NCBI RefSeq assembly: GCF_002368195.1
Contig: NZ_AP018178.1
Span: 3,945,421-4,009,420, forward strand
DNA from: Calothrix sp. NIES-2100
GTDB taxonomy: Bacteria; Cyanobacteriota; Cyanobacteriia; Cyanobacteriales; Nostocaceae
DNA length: 64,000 nt
Direction of reading: 5' to 3'
The notes beneath the pieces were generated by a model, which did no database searches, was not told where the DNA came from, and saw nothing but the letters and a program-made list of their open reading frames with translations. Both the position numbers and the translations under genes were made by a program. Shown here piece by piece: positions 45,258-54,077 of this stretch; positions within the stretch are counted from its first letter, which is position 1; every line of letters begins with the position of its first letter.

Positions 45258-46154
45258 TTACAAAAATCTATCTAATAATTCTTGTCGCGATAATTGCACT
45301 AATAAAGGAGTTAATTCTGCCGATGATAATAATGATAAAGGTTCAATAATTCTGTTTAACTCGCCATCTATAGAGCCAAAGCGAACACGCAACAAATCTT
45401 CTATAAATCTACGACGTTCTGCGTTCACTCCTTCTTGAATTCCTTCTTGTTTAGATTCTGCTAATTTTTGCTCGTAAATCGGTGATAAGCGCATAATTAA
45501 CTCTCTATCCTCTGTATCTATATTTTGATTTACTTCCAAGGTAGTCTTCAAACTCAATAATAAATCGATTGCTTTGGCACGTAAGGGGTTTGTTTGGGGA
45601 AGTGCTTCTAGTTCATCTATCGCTTGTTGCTGGACTCTTCCCTTACCTAAAATTCTCAACCATAATGTTTCTTGTGTAATAGGTAGTTGATGAATGGCTA
45701 CAATTCCTGTGCGGAAATAGTCTCCTAAAAAATGTACTCCCACTCCCCAGTTTTCTCCATCTATACTGGTTCTAAAACCATTCAATATACCTTCAGAGGC
45801 TGTCGGCGATAAAATCCACAACTTTGGTAACTCTGATTCGGCGATTTGCTTTTTCTCGACTTTCGATTGACGCTTTGATTCAGCAAAGATATCAAATAAT
45901 TTATTCATACAACTGCGAATCTCCGCAATTGTAGCCGCATTTCTAAAGGGTTCAATTAATGCAGGTTCAGCCGCCAGTTTTCCTAGCAGCCCTAATTCTA
46001 TTGTATCCCTTGTTAATTGGGGTGCAGGTGTAAAATACAGATCTATCTCTCGGATTTCCGCCGCCACTTTCCGACTTGTTTCCACCTCTCCTAAGGGTTG
46101 TAACAATTCTGTAAGATAATCTTTGGCAAACTGGTCGTAGGGAAACCTAGTCAT
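45258..46154 (-). CDS. Rpn/DUF4351-family protein
   Basis: The 298-residue protein begins MTRFPYDQFAKDYLTELLQPLGEV, a start shared by a large cyanobacterial family often mis-named flagellar assembly protein H and related to PD-(D/E)XK Rpn proteins. The C-terminal 50 residues (RRRFIEDLLRVRFGSIDGELNRIIEPL...ELLDRFL) match DUF4351, preceded by an EGIQEGVNAE helical stretch. I cannot pick out a full nuclease motif by eye. A partial duplicate of its 3' end lies directly downstream. Confidence 0.8.
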   Translation of the reverse strand: MTRFPYDQFAKDYLTELLQPLGEVETSRKVAAEIREIDLYFTPAPQLTRDTIELGLLGKLAAEPALIEPFRNAATIAEIRSCMNKLFDIFAESKRQSKVEKKQIAESELPKLWILSPTASEGILNGFRTSIDGENWGVGVHFLGDYFRTGIVAIHQLPITQETLWLRILGKGRVQQQAIDELEALPQTNPLRAKAIDLLLSLKTTLEVNQNIDTEDRELIMRLSPIYEQKLAESKQEGIQEGVNAERRRFIEDLLRVRFGSIDGELNRIIEPLSLLSSAELTPLLVQLSRQELLDRFL

Positions 46155-46487
46155 GAGCTACTTTGTTGACTGTATGACTATTTTACAGGAGTGCGTAGAC
46201 GTGTAGTAGTGAGTTAAGAGCGATCGCCACTGACTACGGACTAAAATCCAAAATCTAAAATCCAAAATTGATTCACTTGTTTTATCCAAAAACAGAGTTA
46301 GCAATATTACCTAAAAATCCATATTCAACCTGAGATTATGATCAATAATCATGATTAAAAACTCTCACCTGTTTGGTGAGAGTTTTTATTACGCGTAATT
46401 GTTTTGTAACCTATAGGTTATAAGAGTAATTTAGAGGTAATTAAAAGCTATAAAATAGCACTTATTCCTCTTCTTGCTTCAGCAAAA
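46155..46487. other. Gene-free region with a bidirectional terminator
   Basis: Contains CCAAAATCTAAAATCC heptamers (about 46247-46270) and a symmetrical terminator at 46357-46387. No gene is seen. Confidence 0.55.
46357..46387 (-). terminator. Bidirectional terminator
   Basis: AAAAACTCTCACC and GGTGAGAGTTTTT form a 13-bp perfect stem around TGTTT, with A- and T-runs at both ends. It lies about 100 bp past the stop of the small exported-protein gene at 46488. Confidence 0.85.
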
Positions 46488-46712
46488 TTAAACTCTCACA
46501 TAGTGAGCAGGAACCCAGCGCCTACCGTGTTTTGTTTGTTCCCAATGTCCAGGAATCAACTTTTCGTGAATTACTGGACGTGGACGGACAACGACATTAT
46601 TGCTATGCACCAATGGTCTGACAATGATTTGTGCAGCCGATGCTTGTGATGGTAGCGAGGCAATTGAAAGAGGTAAAGCAAGTATTGTACCCGCTAAAAG
46701 GCGTTTCATCAT
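46488..46712 (-). CDS. Small exported protein with a PGHW...W motif
   Basis: The 74-residue protein has a clear signal peptide (MMKRLLAGTILALPLSIASLPSQASA, cut after ASA). The short mature part ends IPGHWEQTKHGRRWVPAHYVRV, which matches the YXWXPGHW/WVPGHW short repeat seen in small bacterial periplasmic proteins. The ribosome site GGAGATT precedes ATG. Function is unknown. Confidence 0.8.
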   Translation of the reverse strand: MMKRLLAGTILALPLSIASLPSQASAAQIIVRPLVHSNNVVVRPRPVIHEKLIPGHWEQTKHGRRWVPAHYVRV

Positions 46713-47234
46713 TAATCTCCTTTCAGTTAATTTGAGTTATTTTTCTACAGCATTCTTAATTAATCAGTTAATGCTTACTCTTGGTAAAAACAACATAAGT
46801 TTTTGTGTATTTACATCCAATTAATGCTGTTGATCCCAAGTATTGTCTGCTAGCTTTTTAATTAAGCTTGGCTGTATTGATTTAAATATAAAACATTAAT
46901 TTATGATTTTTATAGGATGAAAGTTATATCTTGAATATGATAAAAGTCATATTTAAATAAATAAATCAAATATAAATATATATATTTTTATGGGTATAGC
47001 AAATATTAAAAAATGCACTTCATCTTTAGTTGTTGGAGTGCATTCTCATGAATTATTTTGTTTTCTAAATGGCACATTAGTCATAAAAACTGCTAATCAT
47101 TTTCATGTATTGAACCAGTTTAGCAGTTTTTATATTCACACTTATGTGAAACTCATATTACTGGTTACAAAAGTGATATTAAAGCACATGATGCTAAAAA
47201 ATACCCAAATTATGCAGATAATTAATGAATTGGC
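46713..47234. other. AT-rich gene-free region
   Basis: It is strongly AT-rich around 46860-46990. A 104-residue plus-strand frame (46990-47304) has no recognisable features and runs into the Spy-like gene, so I reject it. No hairpin stands out. Confidence 0.5.
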
Positions 47235-47690
47235 TCAGCGTTGTTCTCTAGATTCACGGTGTTGTTTGATTTTGGCTTGCTGTTCTGGAGTAAGAATTGC
47301 TTGAAACTGTTGCCTTTGAGTGCGTTGAATTTCGCGAATTTTTTGTTGTTGATCTGCTGATAAATTGAGCGAGCGCAATATCCGCAATGACGATTCATTC
47401 TGACCTTGAGTTGCAGCTTTAAATTTTTCTTGTTGGTCAGAATTTAAAACAGCAAGTATTTTCGCTTGGGTTTCTTCTCTGATCTGTTTTGCTTTTGCTT
47501 TTTGGGTATCGGTTAAATTTAAATCTGCTATTTTATCTGTAAATGTAGTTGTCAGAGCAGAATTTGTCGCCTCTTGGTTAGAGTTATCTGGCGCAACCGA
47601 ACTGCTAGGTGAAGATAATTGACAACCCGCAGTCAGAATTGCGATCGCAGCAGTACTTAGTATCAATTTCCCATTAAATTTATAGTCCAT
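47235..47690 (-). CDS. Spy/CpxP-like lipoprotein with LTxxQ motifs
   Basis: The 151-residue protein has a lipoprotein signal peptide with lipobox LTAGC (Cys23). After a Ser/Asn-rich linker the mature part is helical and Gln/Lys-rich, with LTDTQKAKAKQIREE, LNSDQQEKF, LSADQQQKIREI and LTPEQQAKIKQH, which are LTxxQ-type repeats of the Spy/CpxP envelope-stress chaperones. It is probably anchored in the periplasm. Its regulator is not encoded here. Confidence 0.82.
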   Translation of the reverse strand: MDYKFNGKLILSTAAIAILTAGCQLSSPSSSVAPDNSNQEATNSALTTTFTDKIADLNLTDTQKAKAKQIREETQAKILAVLNSDQQEKFKAATQGQNESSLRILRSLNLSADQQQKIREIQRTQRQQFQAILTPEQQAKIKQHRESREQR

Positions 47691-48143
47691 GAATATACCT
47701 CCTGCTGAAATAAAAATCAGCTATATTGAAGCAATTTGTAATTCCTAATTAATCAAATAATTGTCATACGCTCATTCTGTCACACAAAGCTGTGCTTAAC
47801 GAAGATAACATCCTTAATTGTCTGATCAAGAAGATAAGTAGGAAGGCACAAAGAACAGAAAGGTGTCACAAAAAGCTGCTTTCTGCCTGCTATTATCTGC
47901 GTTGATTCAACGATAAACTTTCATGCCCACTTATTTAAGTAGTTATACTTTAATATGGTTTTGAGCCGTAACAGGTCGCAAGGTAGATGCCACACTCAAG
48001 TTAATATTAACGCTTATTTTTAACCAAAATATTTATGACTATAGTCATAAATTTAGCCATGACTTTTATCACAAATTTTAACTGCAAGCACTTCTCAATT
48101 CTTGCTAACTAGTTATATTTACTTTCTAAATAGGCAAAATTAG

Positions 48144-48181
48144 AGGGAGTTGGGACATATACCTGATGTCCCTAACTCCCT
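48144..48181. terminator. Hairpin in the long gene-free stretch
   Basis: AGGGAGTTGGGACAT and ATGTCCCTAACTCCCT pair with a single bulge over 15 bp. No gene ends nearby on the plus strand, so it may end an unannotated transcript. Confidence 0.5.
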
Positions 48182-48539
48182 GAAAATTATTACTTTAGTG
48201 CGTAACATTAACGCTAATACACGCTATAAATTTTTGCAGATGAATGATCATAGCAATACACAGAGACATTGGGTATTATTCTCTTGAAATTTGGGGCAAT
48301 GCGGTATTTATAGGTTGAAATAATTGTTTTTTGTGAAAACCAAAAGTATATCTCACCAAGGATAAATATCTGAATCCATAGCGGTTCCTCATACTAGAAT
48401 TATATAAAAATAAGTTGAGAAACTTGTGAAGATATCTTCCTGAAAAAACTTGTTTAGAAAGTGAACAGGAAATAAGAAATACAGCAGATTTCGGGTAAAT
48501 AACAAGTACTAAAGTATCATAAATATTTTACCAATATCC

Positions 48540-48569
48540 TTAAATACTTGTTAACCAAATTTTAAACTT
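48540..48569 (+). promoter_or_regulatory. Candidate Pho box (three 11-bp-spaced repeats)
   Basis: CTTAAATA, GTTAACCA and TTTAAACT occur with an exact 11-bp period (TTAA at 48540, 48551 and 48562). Cyanobacterial Pho boxes are tandem 8-bp repeats close to CTTAACCT with 3-bp spacers. The site is about 250 bp before the phosphoesterase ATG, which makes phosphate control plausible but unproven. Confidence 0.35.
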
Positions 48570-48817
48570 ATATCACTCTTTGGGATATGAAAATCATTGG
48601 CACAGAAAACTGGGTTAACCTGGAAAGCTTTATTAAATAAGGCTGTTGCTGAGAATCTTGGTATTTCACTTGGATAATCACCAAGTAATCGCTGAACGAG
48701 AAATCAATAGTTTCAGCAATTAAAAATTATTGTCGTATTCATGTAATAATTTTTACACCAATTTTCTGTTTCCATGATACTTGTATCCCATACCTAAGCC
48801 CTAAAGAAGTTTAATTA

Positions 48818-49990
48818 ATGGAAATCACAAAGCAAGGCAAGCGCAAGTTTCTTACACTGGCAACAACTCTCACCCTTGCACTGACAGTCGGCAAGGTCGC
48901 GCTGGCTGGCAACGGTACCCCCATCAACCAAGGTTCGGCAAACGTCCTCACACTCGCCGTCTACGGTGACTCCCCATACGGCACCACACCCACCGATAAT
49001 GCACAGTTGAACGCATCGCCGGGTTTCATTGACTCAATCAACAGCGATCCCAAGGTCGATCTCGTCCTGCATATTGGTGACATCCACTCTGGCAAGCAGT
49101 ACTGCACACAGGCTTACGACCAGGCTATCTTCGACCTCTGGACGCAGTTCAAAGATCCGCTCGTCTACACCCCAGGCGACAACGAGTGGTCAGACTGCCA
49201 CAAGTCCGGTGAAGGTGGCGGTGTGTACAACAAAGTGACAGGCCAAATCGACTATATACGCGACTCCCTGGGTAATTTCGTTGACTATGCTAAAGGCGAT
49301 CCCATCGCCAACCTCGACCTCATCCGCTCGATTTTCTTCTCCAACCCCGGAGTCACGCTTGGCGGACGCAAGAAGCAGGTCATTTCCCAGGCGCAAGTCT
49401 TCGACCCAATGCACCCGTCGGACGCGAAGTACGTCGAGAACGTTATGTGGGAGCAGTCAAAGGTACTTTTCGTGACCGTGAACATCCCCGGTGGCTCGAA
49501 CAACGACAACGATGTCTGGTACGCTGCGCCCGTGCAGAGCTTAGCCCAGCAGAAGGAGATTCAGGAGCGGACGGATGCCGACCTGCGCTGGCTCGATGCA
49601 GCATTCGCACAGGCTCAAGCGGACGGTGTGCAGGCTGTCCTGATCGCCACCCAAGGTAACATGTGGGATCTAGACGGCAAGCCTTTGTCTCACCTCACGG
49701 CGTACGACCCGTTTGTCAAAAAGATCGCTGAGAAGACAAAGGAATTCGCCAAGCCTGTCCTGCTTTTCAACGGGGACTCCCACGAGTACCTGTCAGACAA
49801 CCCCCTCTCGGCCTCAGATCCGCTTAACTACCTGCACCCCGGCTTCGATGTGCCCAACTTCCACCGCATTGTCGTGCATGGCAGCACCTTACCGCTTGAG
49901 TGGCTGAAGTTGACAATCGACCCGCAGGTAAACAACCCCGCCAGCGCGAATGCCTTCGGACCCTTCACCTGGGAGCGCGTGCAGCGATAG
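48818..49990 (+). CDS. Secreted calcineurin-like metallophosphoesterase, probably acquired
   Basis: The 390-residue protein has a signal peptide (RKFLTLATTLTLALTVGKVALAG). Metallophosphatase blocks are visible: VYGDSPYG, VLHIGDIHSGK (GD-x-H-type), YTPGDNEWSDCH (GDNE) and LLFNGDSHEYLSDN, with VVHGS near the end. It probably hydrolyses a phosphate ester in the periplasm or outside. The gene has many G/C third positions and no HIP1 site inside, unlike its AT-rich flanks, which points to transfer from a GC-rich donor. The signal-peptide codons look more local. The substrate is unknown. Confidence 0.85.
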   Translation: MEITKQGKRKFLTLATTLTLALTVGKVALAGNGTPINQGSANVLTLAVYGDSPYGTTPTDNAQLNASPGFIDSINSDPKVDLVLHIGDIHSGKQYCTQAYDQAIFDLWTQFKDPLVYTPGDNEWSDCHKSGEGGGVYNKVTGQIDYIRDSLGNFVDYAKGDPIANLDLIRSIFFSNPGVTLGGRKKQVISQAQVFDPMHPSDAKYVENVMWEQSKVLFVTVNIPGGSNNDNDVWYAAPVQSLAQQKEIQERTDADLRWLDAAFAQAQADGVQAVLIATQGNMWDLDGKPLSHLTAYDPFVKKIAEKTKEFAKPVLLFNGDSHEYLSDNPLSASDPLNYLHPGFDVPNFHRIVVHGSTLPLEWLKLTIDPQVNNPASANAFGPFTWERVQR

Positions 49991-50120
49991 ATCTGACGGG
50001 ATGATAGCAATTAGTTACCAAATTGACCCGTCGCATCCCGCGCTCAAGACAATTTTTCCCTCAAAGTCCACAGTTCAGCATCTAAACTTGCTGGACTATG
50101 GACTATTGACTATTGACTAA

Positions 50121-52649
50121 TTAAACTTCTGCCGGATGTTGTTCTTGTTGTCTTTCGACAAACATTTGCACACGGGCGCGGTAGTTTCTTAAGGTTTCAT
50201 CTACCCAATCGCGCTCATTACTGTTGGCAAACAAATGTACTACTGGTTCACTTGCATCTGGTAAAACTAACAGCCAACTGTCATCATAAGGATGACCAAT
50301 TTTTACCCCATCGATTAATTCTAAGTTTTGGGCGGGGTGAGTTTCGACCAAATAACGCATGAGTGCGCCTTTAGCACTCCAAGGACAACGTACTGTATGA
50401 GTTCTGTGAATTACACGGGGTAATTCAGCGCGCACAGTAGCGAGCGATCGCTCTTGAATAGTTAGCATCTCAATTATCTTAGCAATGCAGAACATCGCAT
50501 CAAATCCCGGATGCAGCTGTGGGAAGATAAAACCAGTATCGCCACTACCAGCCAACACCACATTCGGATATTTTTGTGAAGCCTCCATTAAAGCTGTCGG
50601 GTTGGCTTTGGTGCGGATGACTTTACCATCATGACGACGGGCGACTTGTTCTACAGCACTGGAAGCATGAACTGGTACAACTACCGTTCCTCTGGGGTTA
50701 GAGGTTAAAATCATGTCCACCATCAGTGCTGTTAACATTTCTCCACGAATTGGCGCACCGGATTCATCTACTAAAATCATCTGTTCGCCATTCGCAGATA
50801 CCTGAACACCAAAGTTGGCTTTCAACGCCTCCACCACATGTCCTAACTGAGTTAACAGTGCTTCCCGCTCAACTGTGGATACAGCGTGTTTATTCAAGCT
50901 AGCGTTCAAAACTACGGCATCTGCACCAAATTTATCTAACATTTGGGGTAATACAGCCCCAGATACAGCATAAACGTAGTCAATTACGACTTTGGCGCGA
51001 CTGTTGCGCAGAGTAGAAACATGCAATAATTTTTCAAAGGCAGTGCAGTAAAGGTCATTCACTTGGCTGGGATAGGCAACATCACCAATTTCATGAATTT
51101 GCGCCCGTCGCATATCTTCCTTAAAGTAAGCTCCCTCAATTTTCTTTTCTTGGGCTTTGGAGATATTAATACCCTTATTATCCATAAATTCAATCAGGAT
51201 ATAGTCAGGGCGATCGGGGTGTACGCGCACATGAATACCACCAGCTACCGACATTGTGGGTATAACTGTGCGAGCTATAGGTACAGCTGTGGCATCAAGA
51301 TTTTGAATATCAACGCCTACTGACATTAAACCCGCAATGAGCGATCGCGTCACCATCCTCGATATATTGCGTTGATCGCGGGAAACCGTCACCTTAGAAC
51401 CAGGTTTTAAAGTCGAACCATAAGCTGCTCCCAATTTCACCGCAAATTCGGGAGTGATATCAATATTCGCTAATCCTTGTACACCGCGTTGGCCGAATAA
51501 ATTCCTTTGGGCAGTATTTCCCCAAATCAAGTTGATGTTTAAAATTGCACCTGATTCAATCTTTTTACTAGGCCACACCCTAATACCAGGGCTGATTTGT
51601 GCTTCCTCACCCACCGTAGAAAGCGAACCTACAACAGATGCTTCTAATACATGAGAGCGGCGATCAACACGGGCACCACGGCAAATCACACAAGCCGAAA
51701 GTTGTGCTTCCTCGCCAATAATTGCCCCATTCCAAACGATTGGGCGTTTGAGATTGGCATCAGCACCAATAGTAACTTTGTCCCCAATAACAGTTCCCGC
51801 TTCAATTTGTACTCTAGCCCCAATCCGGCAATTATCACCAATAACGGCTGGAGATTCAATCACAGCTGTTTGGTCAATATAAGTATTTTGACCCTTCCAG
51901 ATACCGGGAGAAGTTTCTGTGTAAGCAAAGTCGAGTTTTACCTTACCATATAGCGCATCATACTGCGCCTCTCTATAGGCATCCAAATGACCAACATCAC
52001 ACCAATAACCTTGGGCAATGTAACCATACATTGGTTCATTTTTTGCTAGCAATAAGGGAAATAAATCTTTGGAAAAGTCACATTCTGTGTTTGCTGGCAA
52101 ATATTCCAAAACTTCTGGTTCCAGGATGTAAGTCCCAGTATTAACTGTATCCGAGAAAATTTCACTAGTAGAGGGTTTTTCTAAAAATCGATTAATTCGA
52201 CCTTCTTCATCAGTAATCACCACCCCAAATTCAATGGGGTTGGGGACGCGGGTCAAAATTAAAGTAGCTTTTGATTTGTTTTGTTTGTGAAATTCAATAG
52301 CTGCTGTTAAATCGAAATCTGTGACACTATCACCGCTAATTACTAAAAAAGTTTCATCTAGAAGTTCGGCAATATTTTTCACACAGCCAGCCGTCCCCAG
52401 CGGTTGGTCTTCTTCCACAGCATAAGTCATCTGTACGCCAAAATCACTACCATCTTGAAAGTAGTCTCGCAGGACATCAGGTAAATAATGCAGTGTCGCA
52501 ATTACTTCTGTGATTTGATGCCGTTTGAGGAGATTGATAATATGTTCAGCAATCGGTCGGTTTAAGATTGGCACCATCGGTTTGGGCAAATCGCAAGTTA
52601 AGGGACGAAGCCGCGTTCCCGAACCGCCTGCCATCAGCACTGCACGCAT
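50121..52649 (-). CDS. Mannose-1-phosphate guanylyltransferase fused to a degenerate phosphomannomutase domain
   Basis: The 842-residue protein has a nucleotidyltransferase domain (about 1-235; MRAVLMAGGSGTRLRPLTCDLPKPMVPI), left-handed beta-helix repeats (about 250-370; IGDNCRIGARVQIEAGTVIGDKVTIG) and a phosphomannomutase-fold part (about 385-830). The last lacks the catalytic TASHNP serine loop (here PTMSVAGGIHVRV) and the metal loop DGDxDR (here DESGAPIRG). The first domain should make an NDP-sugar such as GDP-mannose for polysaccharide synthesis. The second may be structural or regulatory. The architecture is widespread in cyanobacteria. Confidence 0.88.
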   Translation of the reverse strand: MRAVLMAGGSGTRLRPLTCDLPKPMVPILNRPIAEHIINLLKRHQITEVIATLHYLPDVLRDYFQDGSDFGVQMTYAVEEDQPLGTAGCVKNIAELLDETFLVISGDSVTDFDLTAAIEFHKQNKSKATLILTRVPNPIEFGVVITDEEGRINRFLEKPSTSEIFSDTVNTGTYILEPEVLEYLPANTECDFSKDLFPLLLAKNEPMYGYIAQGYWCDVGHLDAYREAQYDALYGKVKLDFAYTETSPGIWKGQNTYIDQTAVIESPAVIGDNCRIGARVQIEAGTVIGDKVTIGADANLKRPIVWNGAIIGEEAQLSACVICRGARVDRRSHVLEASVVGSLSTVGEEAQISPGIRVWPSKKIESGAILNINLIWGNTAQRNLFGQRGVQGLANIDITPEFAVKLGAAYGSTLKPGSKVTVSRDQRNISRMVTRSLIAGLMSVGVDIQNLDATAVPIARTVIPTMSVAGGIHVRVHPDRPDYILIEFMDNKGINISKAQEKKIEGAYFKEDMRRAQIHEIGDVAYPSQVNDLYCTAFEKLLHVSTLRNSRAKVVIDYVYAVSGAVLPQMLDKFGADAVVLNASLNKHAVSTVEREALLTQLGHVVEALKANFGVQVSANGEQMILVDESGAPIRGEMLTALMVDMILTSNPRGTVVVPVHASSAVEQVARRHDGKVIRTKANPTALMEASQKYPNVVLAGSGDTGFIFPQLHPGFDAMFCIAKIIEMLTIQERSLATVRAELPRVIHRTHTVRCPWSAKGALMRYLVETHPAQNLELIDGVKIGHPYDDSWLLVLPDASEPVVHLFANSNERDWVDETLRNYRARVQMFVERQQEQHPAEV

Positions 52650-52987
52650 AAATCCTCCTTAGCTATTTGCAGCATTTGCTGCCTTAACACCCGCAATATA
52701 CGTTGTGTTTTTCTTACTCTAGTGTCCTATGGATGTTGATATTTAAGGAACTCCCACAAGAGGCATCTAAGTTTACCAAGTATATATACTTATATTTATA
52801 GAATAAGCTGCTAGGAAACAGCCGCTATGTTATTGATTGTTGATTTTTGAATTGTGCGTAGGTGAAGCCCGTCGTAGACATCACCAGTAGCTATGATGTC
52901 AAAGCTTACTCTAAACTGGAATAAGAGAATGTAGCGTTAAGTCACTCGGTTACCGAAAGACTGAAAAGTTCCTCTGGAGTTATAAGA
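52650..52987. other. Gene-free region between divergent genes
   Basis: Contains the promoters of the guanylyltransferase gene (minus) and the 64-residue protein gene (plus). It is AT-rich around 52770-52800 (TATATATACTTATATTTATAG). No hairpin stands out. Confidence 0.5.
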
Positions 52988-53182
52988 ATGATTAATTTAA
53001 TTATTTTGGGGTTAATCGCAGGCTATGTATATGGCGCTTGGAAGTTCTGGAATGGGTTTGAGCGGACTAACTTCACCCCAAGTTTGCCCAATCGGATAGG
53101 TTTAGCTTTGTTGTGGCCGGCTTTATTTGTTACTAATAAATCTTATCGTCGCAACTTTCAAAAAGCTCTAAGAGGCAGGTAA
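52988..53182 (+). CDS. Small conserved membrane protein
   Basis: The 64-residue protein has one transmembrane segment (LIILGLIAGYVYGAWKF) and a second hydrophobic stretch (IGLALLWPALFVT), with a basic tail (KSYRRNFQKALRGR). I recognise this type as a small conserved cyanobacterial protein without a known function. A terminator hairpin follows at 53231. Confidence 0.75.
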   Translation: MINLIILGLIAGYVYGAWKFWNGFERTNFTPSLPNRIGLALLWPALFVTNKSYRRNFQKALRGR

Positions 53183-53230
53183 TCGTCATAGTTCATCGCT
53201 TGAATTATCATGGTTTAAGCAATTCGTAGT

Positions 53231-53254
53231 CAGGACTTTAGTCCTGGTTTTTTT
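53231..53254 (+). terminator. Terminator of the small membrane protein gene
   Basis: CAGGAC, TTTA, GTCCTG and then GTTTTTTTC: a short stem with a good T-run. Confidence 0.8.
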
Positions 53255-53260
53255 CAGCAA

Positions 53261-53277
53261 TAGGGCATGTTTTCAAA
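53261..53277. repeat. Solo end of the 4.9-5.3 kb MITE family
   Basis: TAGGGCATGTTTTCAAA differs at one position from the terminal repeat of elements A and B. No matching inverted end is seen within the next 700 bp, so it is a remnant. Confidence 0.6.
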
Positions 53278-53446
53278 GAGCCTCTTAAGACTGCCAACAA
53301 TGTTTAGATAAATAGTGACAATTTAGGGGTTTAGCATTGCGCTTTACCCCTAAAATCAATGTGGTTTAAATCTAATCAAACCCAAAAATCAATTCATAAT
53401 CCATAATTTGTAATTAATCTCTCAGTTACAAATTATGGTTTACAAA

Positions 53447-53857
53447 TTATCTATTTCTCTGTCCATTGGTGATGACATTGATAGCAGCACCCGCAGCTGC
53501 GCCATCAACCGCATCGCCTAAGGGATCTTTGGTGCCATGAAGAATGACACCTGTAACTGTGCTAGCTGCTGCACCGACTCCGACATCTTGACCTAGGTTA
53601 CCTTCACGGCGATTTTTTGGCTGCCTTCTGGTACCATGTACGGCATTAACGGCAGCACCAGCCGCAGCACCTTTGATAGCATTATTGATCAGGGAACCAC
53701 GTCCTCTAACAGTACCAGATACTACGCCAGCACCTGCGCCAATGCCGATATCTCGTAAAATATCAGCAGAAGCGGGTTTGGCAGGAATTAAGGTACCGCC
53801 AGCTAAACTTGCAGCCATCAAGCTGGGTAAAAATGTGCGTTTTAAGATTCGATTCAT
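53447..53857 (-). CDS. Small exported glycine-zipper protein
   Basis: The 136-residue protein has a basic N-terminus and hydrophobic signal peptide (MNRILKRTFLPSLMAASLAGGTLIPAKPASA). The mature part has Gly/Ala-rich zipper helices (IGAGAGVVSGTVRGRGS, IKGAAAGAAVNAVHG, VGVGAAASTVTGVILHG, VDGAAAGAAINVITNG), typical of YMGG-like glycine-zipper proteins that insert in membranes. Codon use matches the neighbours. Function is unknown. Confidence 0.82.
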   Translation of the reverse strand: MNRILKRTFLPSLMAASLAGGTLIPAKPASADILRDIGIGAGAGVVSGTVRGRGSLINNAIKGAAAGAAVNAVHGTRRQPKNRREGNLGQDVGVGAAASTVTGVILHGTKDPLGDAVDGAAAGAAINVITNGQRNR

Positions 53858-54077
53858 AGTTGTCCTTTGTCCAAAACAGCAAACGATGATCGAAAACCGC
53901 AGTTGTTCTCATTGTCTATGACTTTATTTTTATTGTAGACAACCGCGATGATTTTTTCTGTCAGGAATACCGATCCTCTCATTTACAACAATGCGATCGC
54001 ATCTGCTAAAAGCAAGAATTTGTGATTTAGCAATAAATCAATTTATAGAGGTTTTAGTATAAATAATTACTAAATTT

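Larger units (their letters stand above)
47691..48817. other. Longest gene-free stretch (1127 bp), with hairpins and a Pho-box-like site
   Basis: No protein gene is plausible on either strand. It contains a strong hairpin at 48144-48181, a short TGACTATAGTCA palindrome near 48038, and three 11-bp-spaced TTAA repeats at 48540-48567. It may hold a non-coding RNA or the leader of the acquired phosphoesterase gene. Confidence 0.5.

Noticed and set aside
46990..47304. A 104-codon plus-strand open frame
   Set aside because: AT-rich, no ribosome site, no recognisable features, and its 3' part overlaps the Spy-like lipoprotein gene on the other strand.
53447..53857. Glycine-zipper protein as a precursor for the C39 exporter (it contains ASLAGG)
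   Set aside because: The N-terminus is a classic Sec signal peptide with an ASA cleavage site, and the GG context lacks the usual leader residues (Ala, not Leu or Met, at -7).
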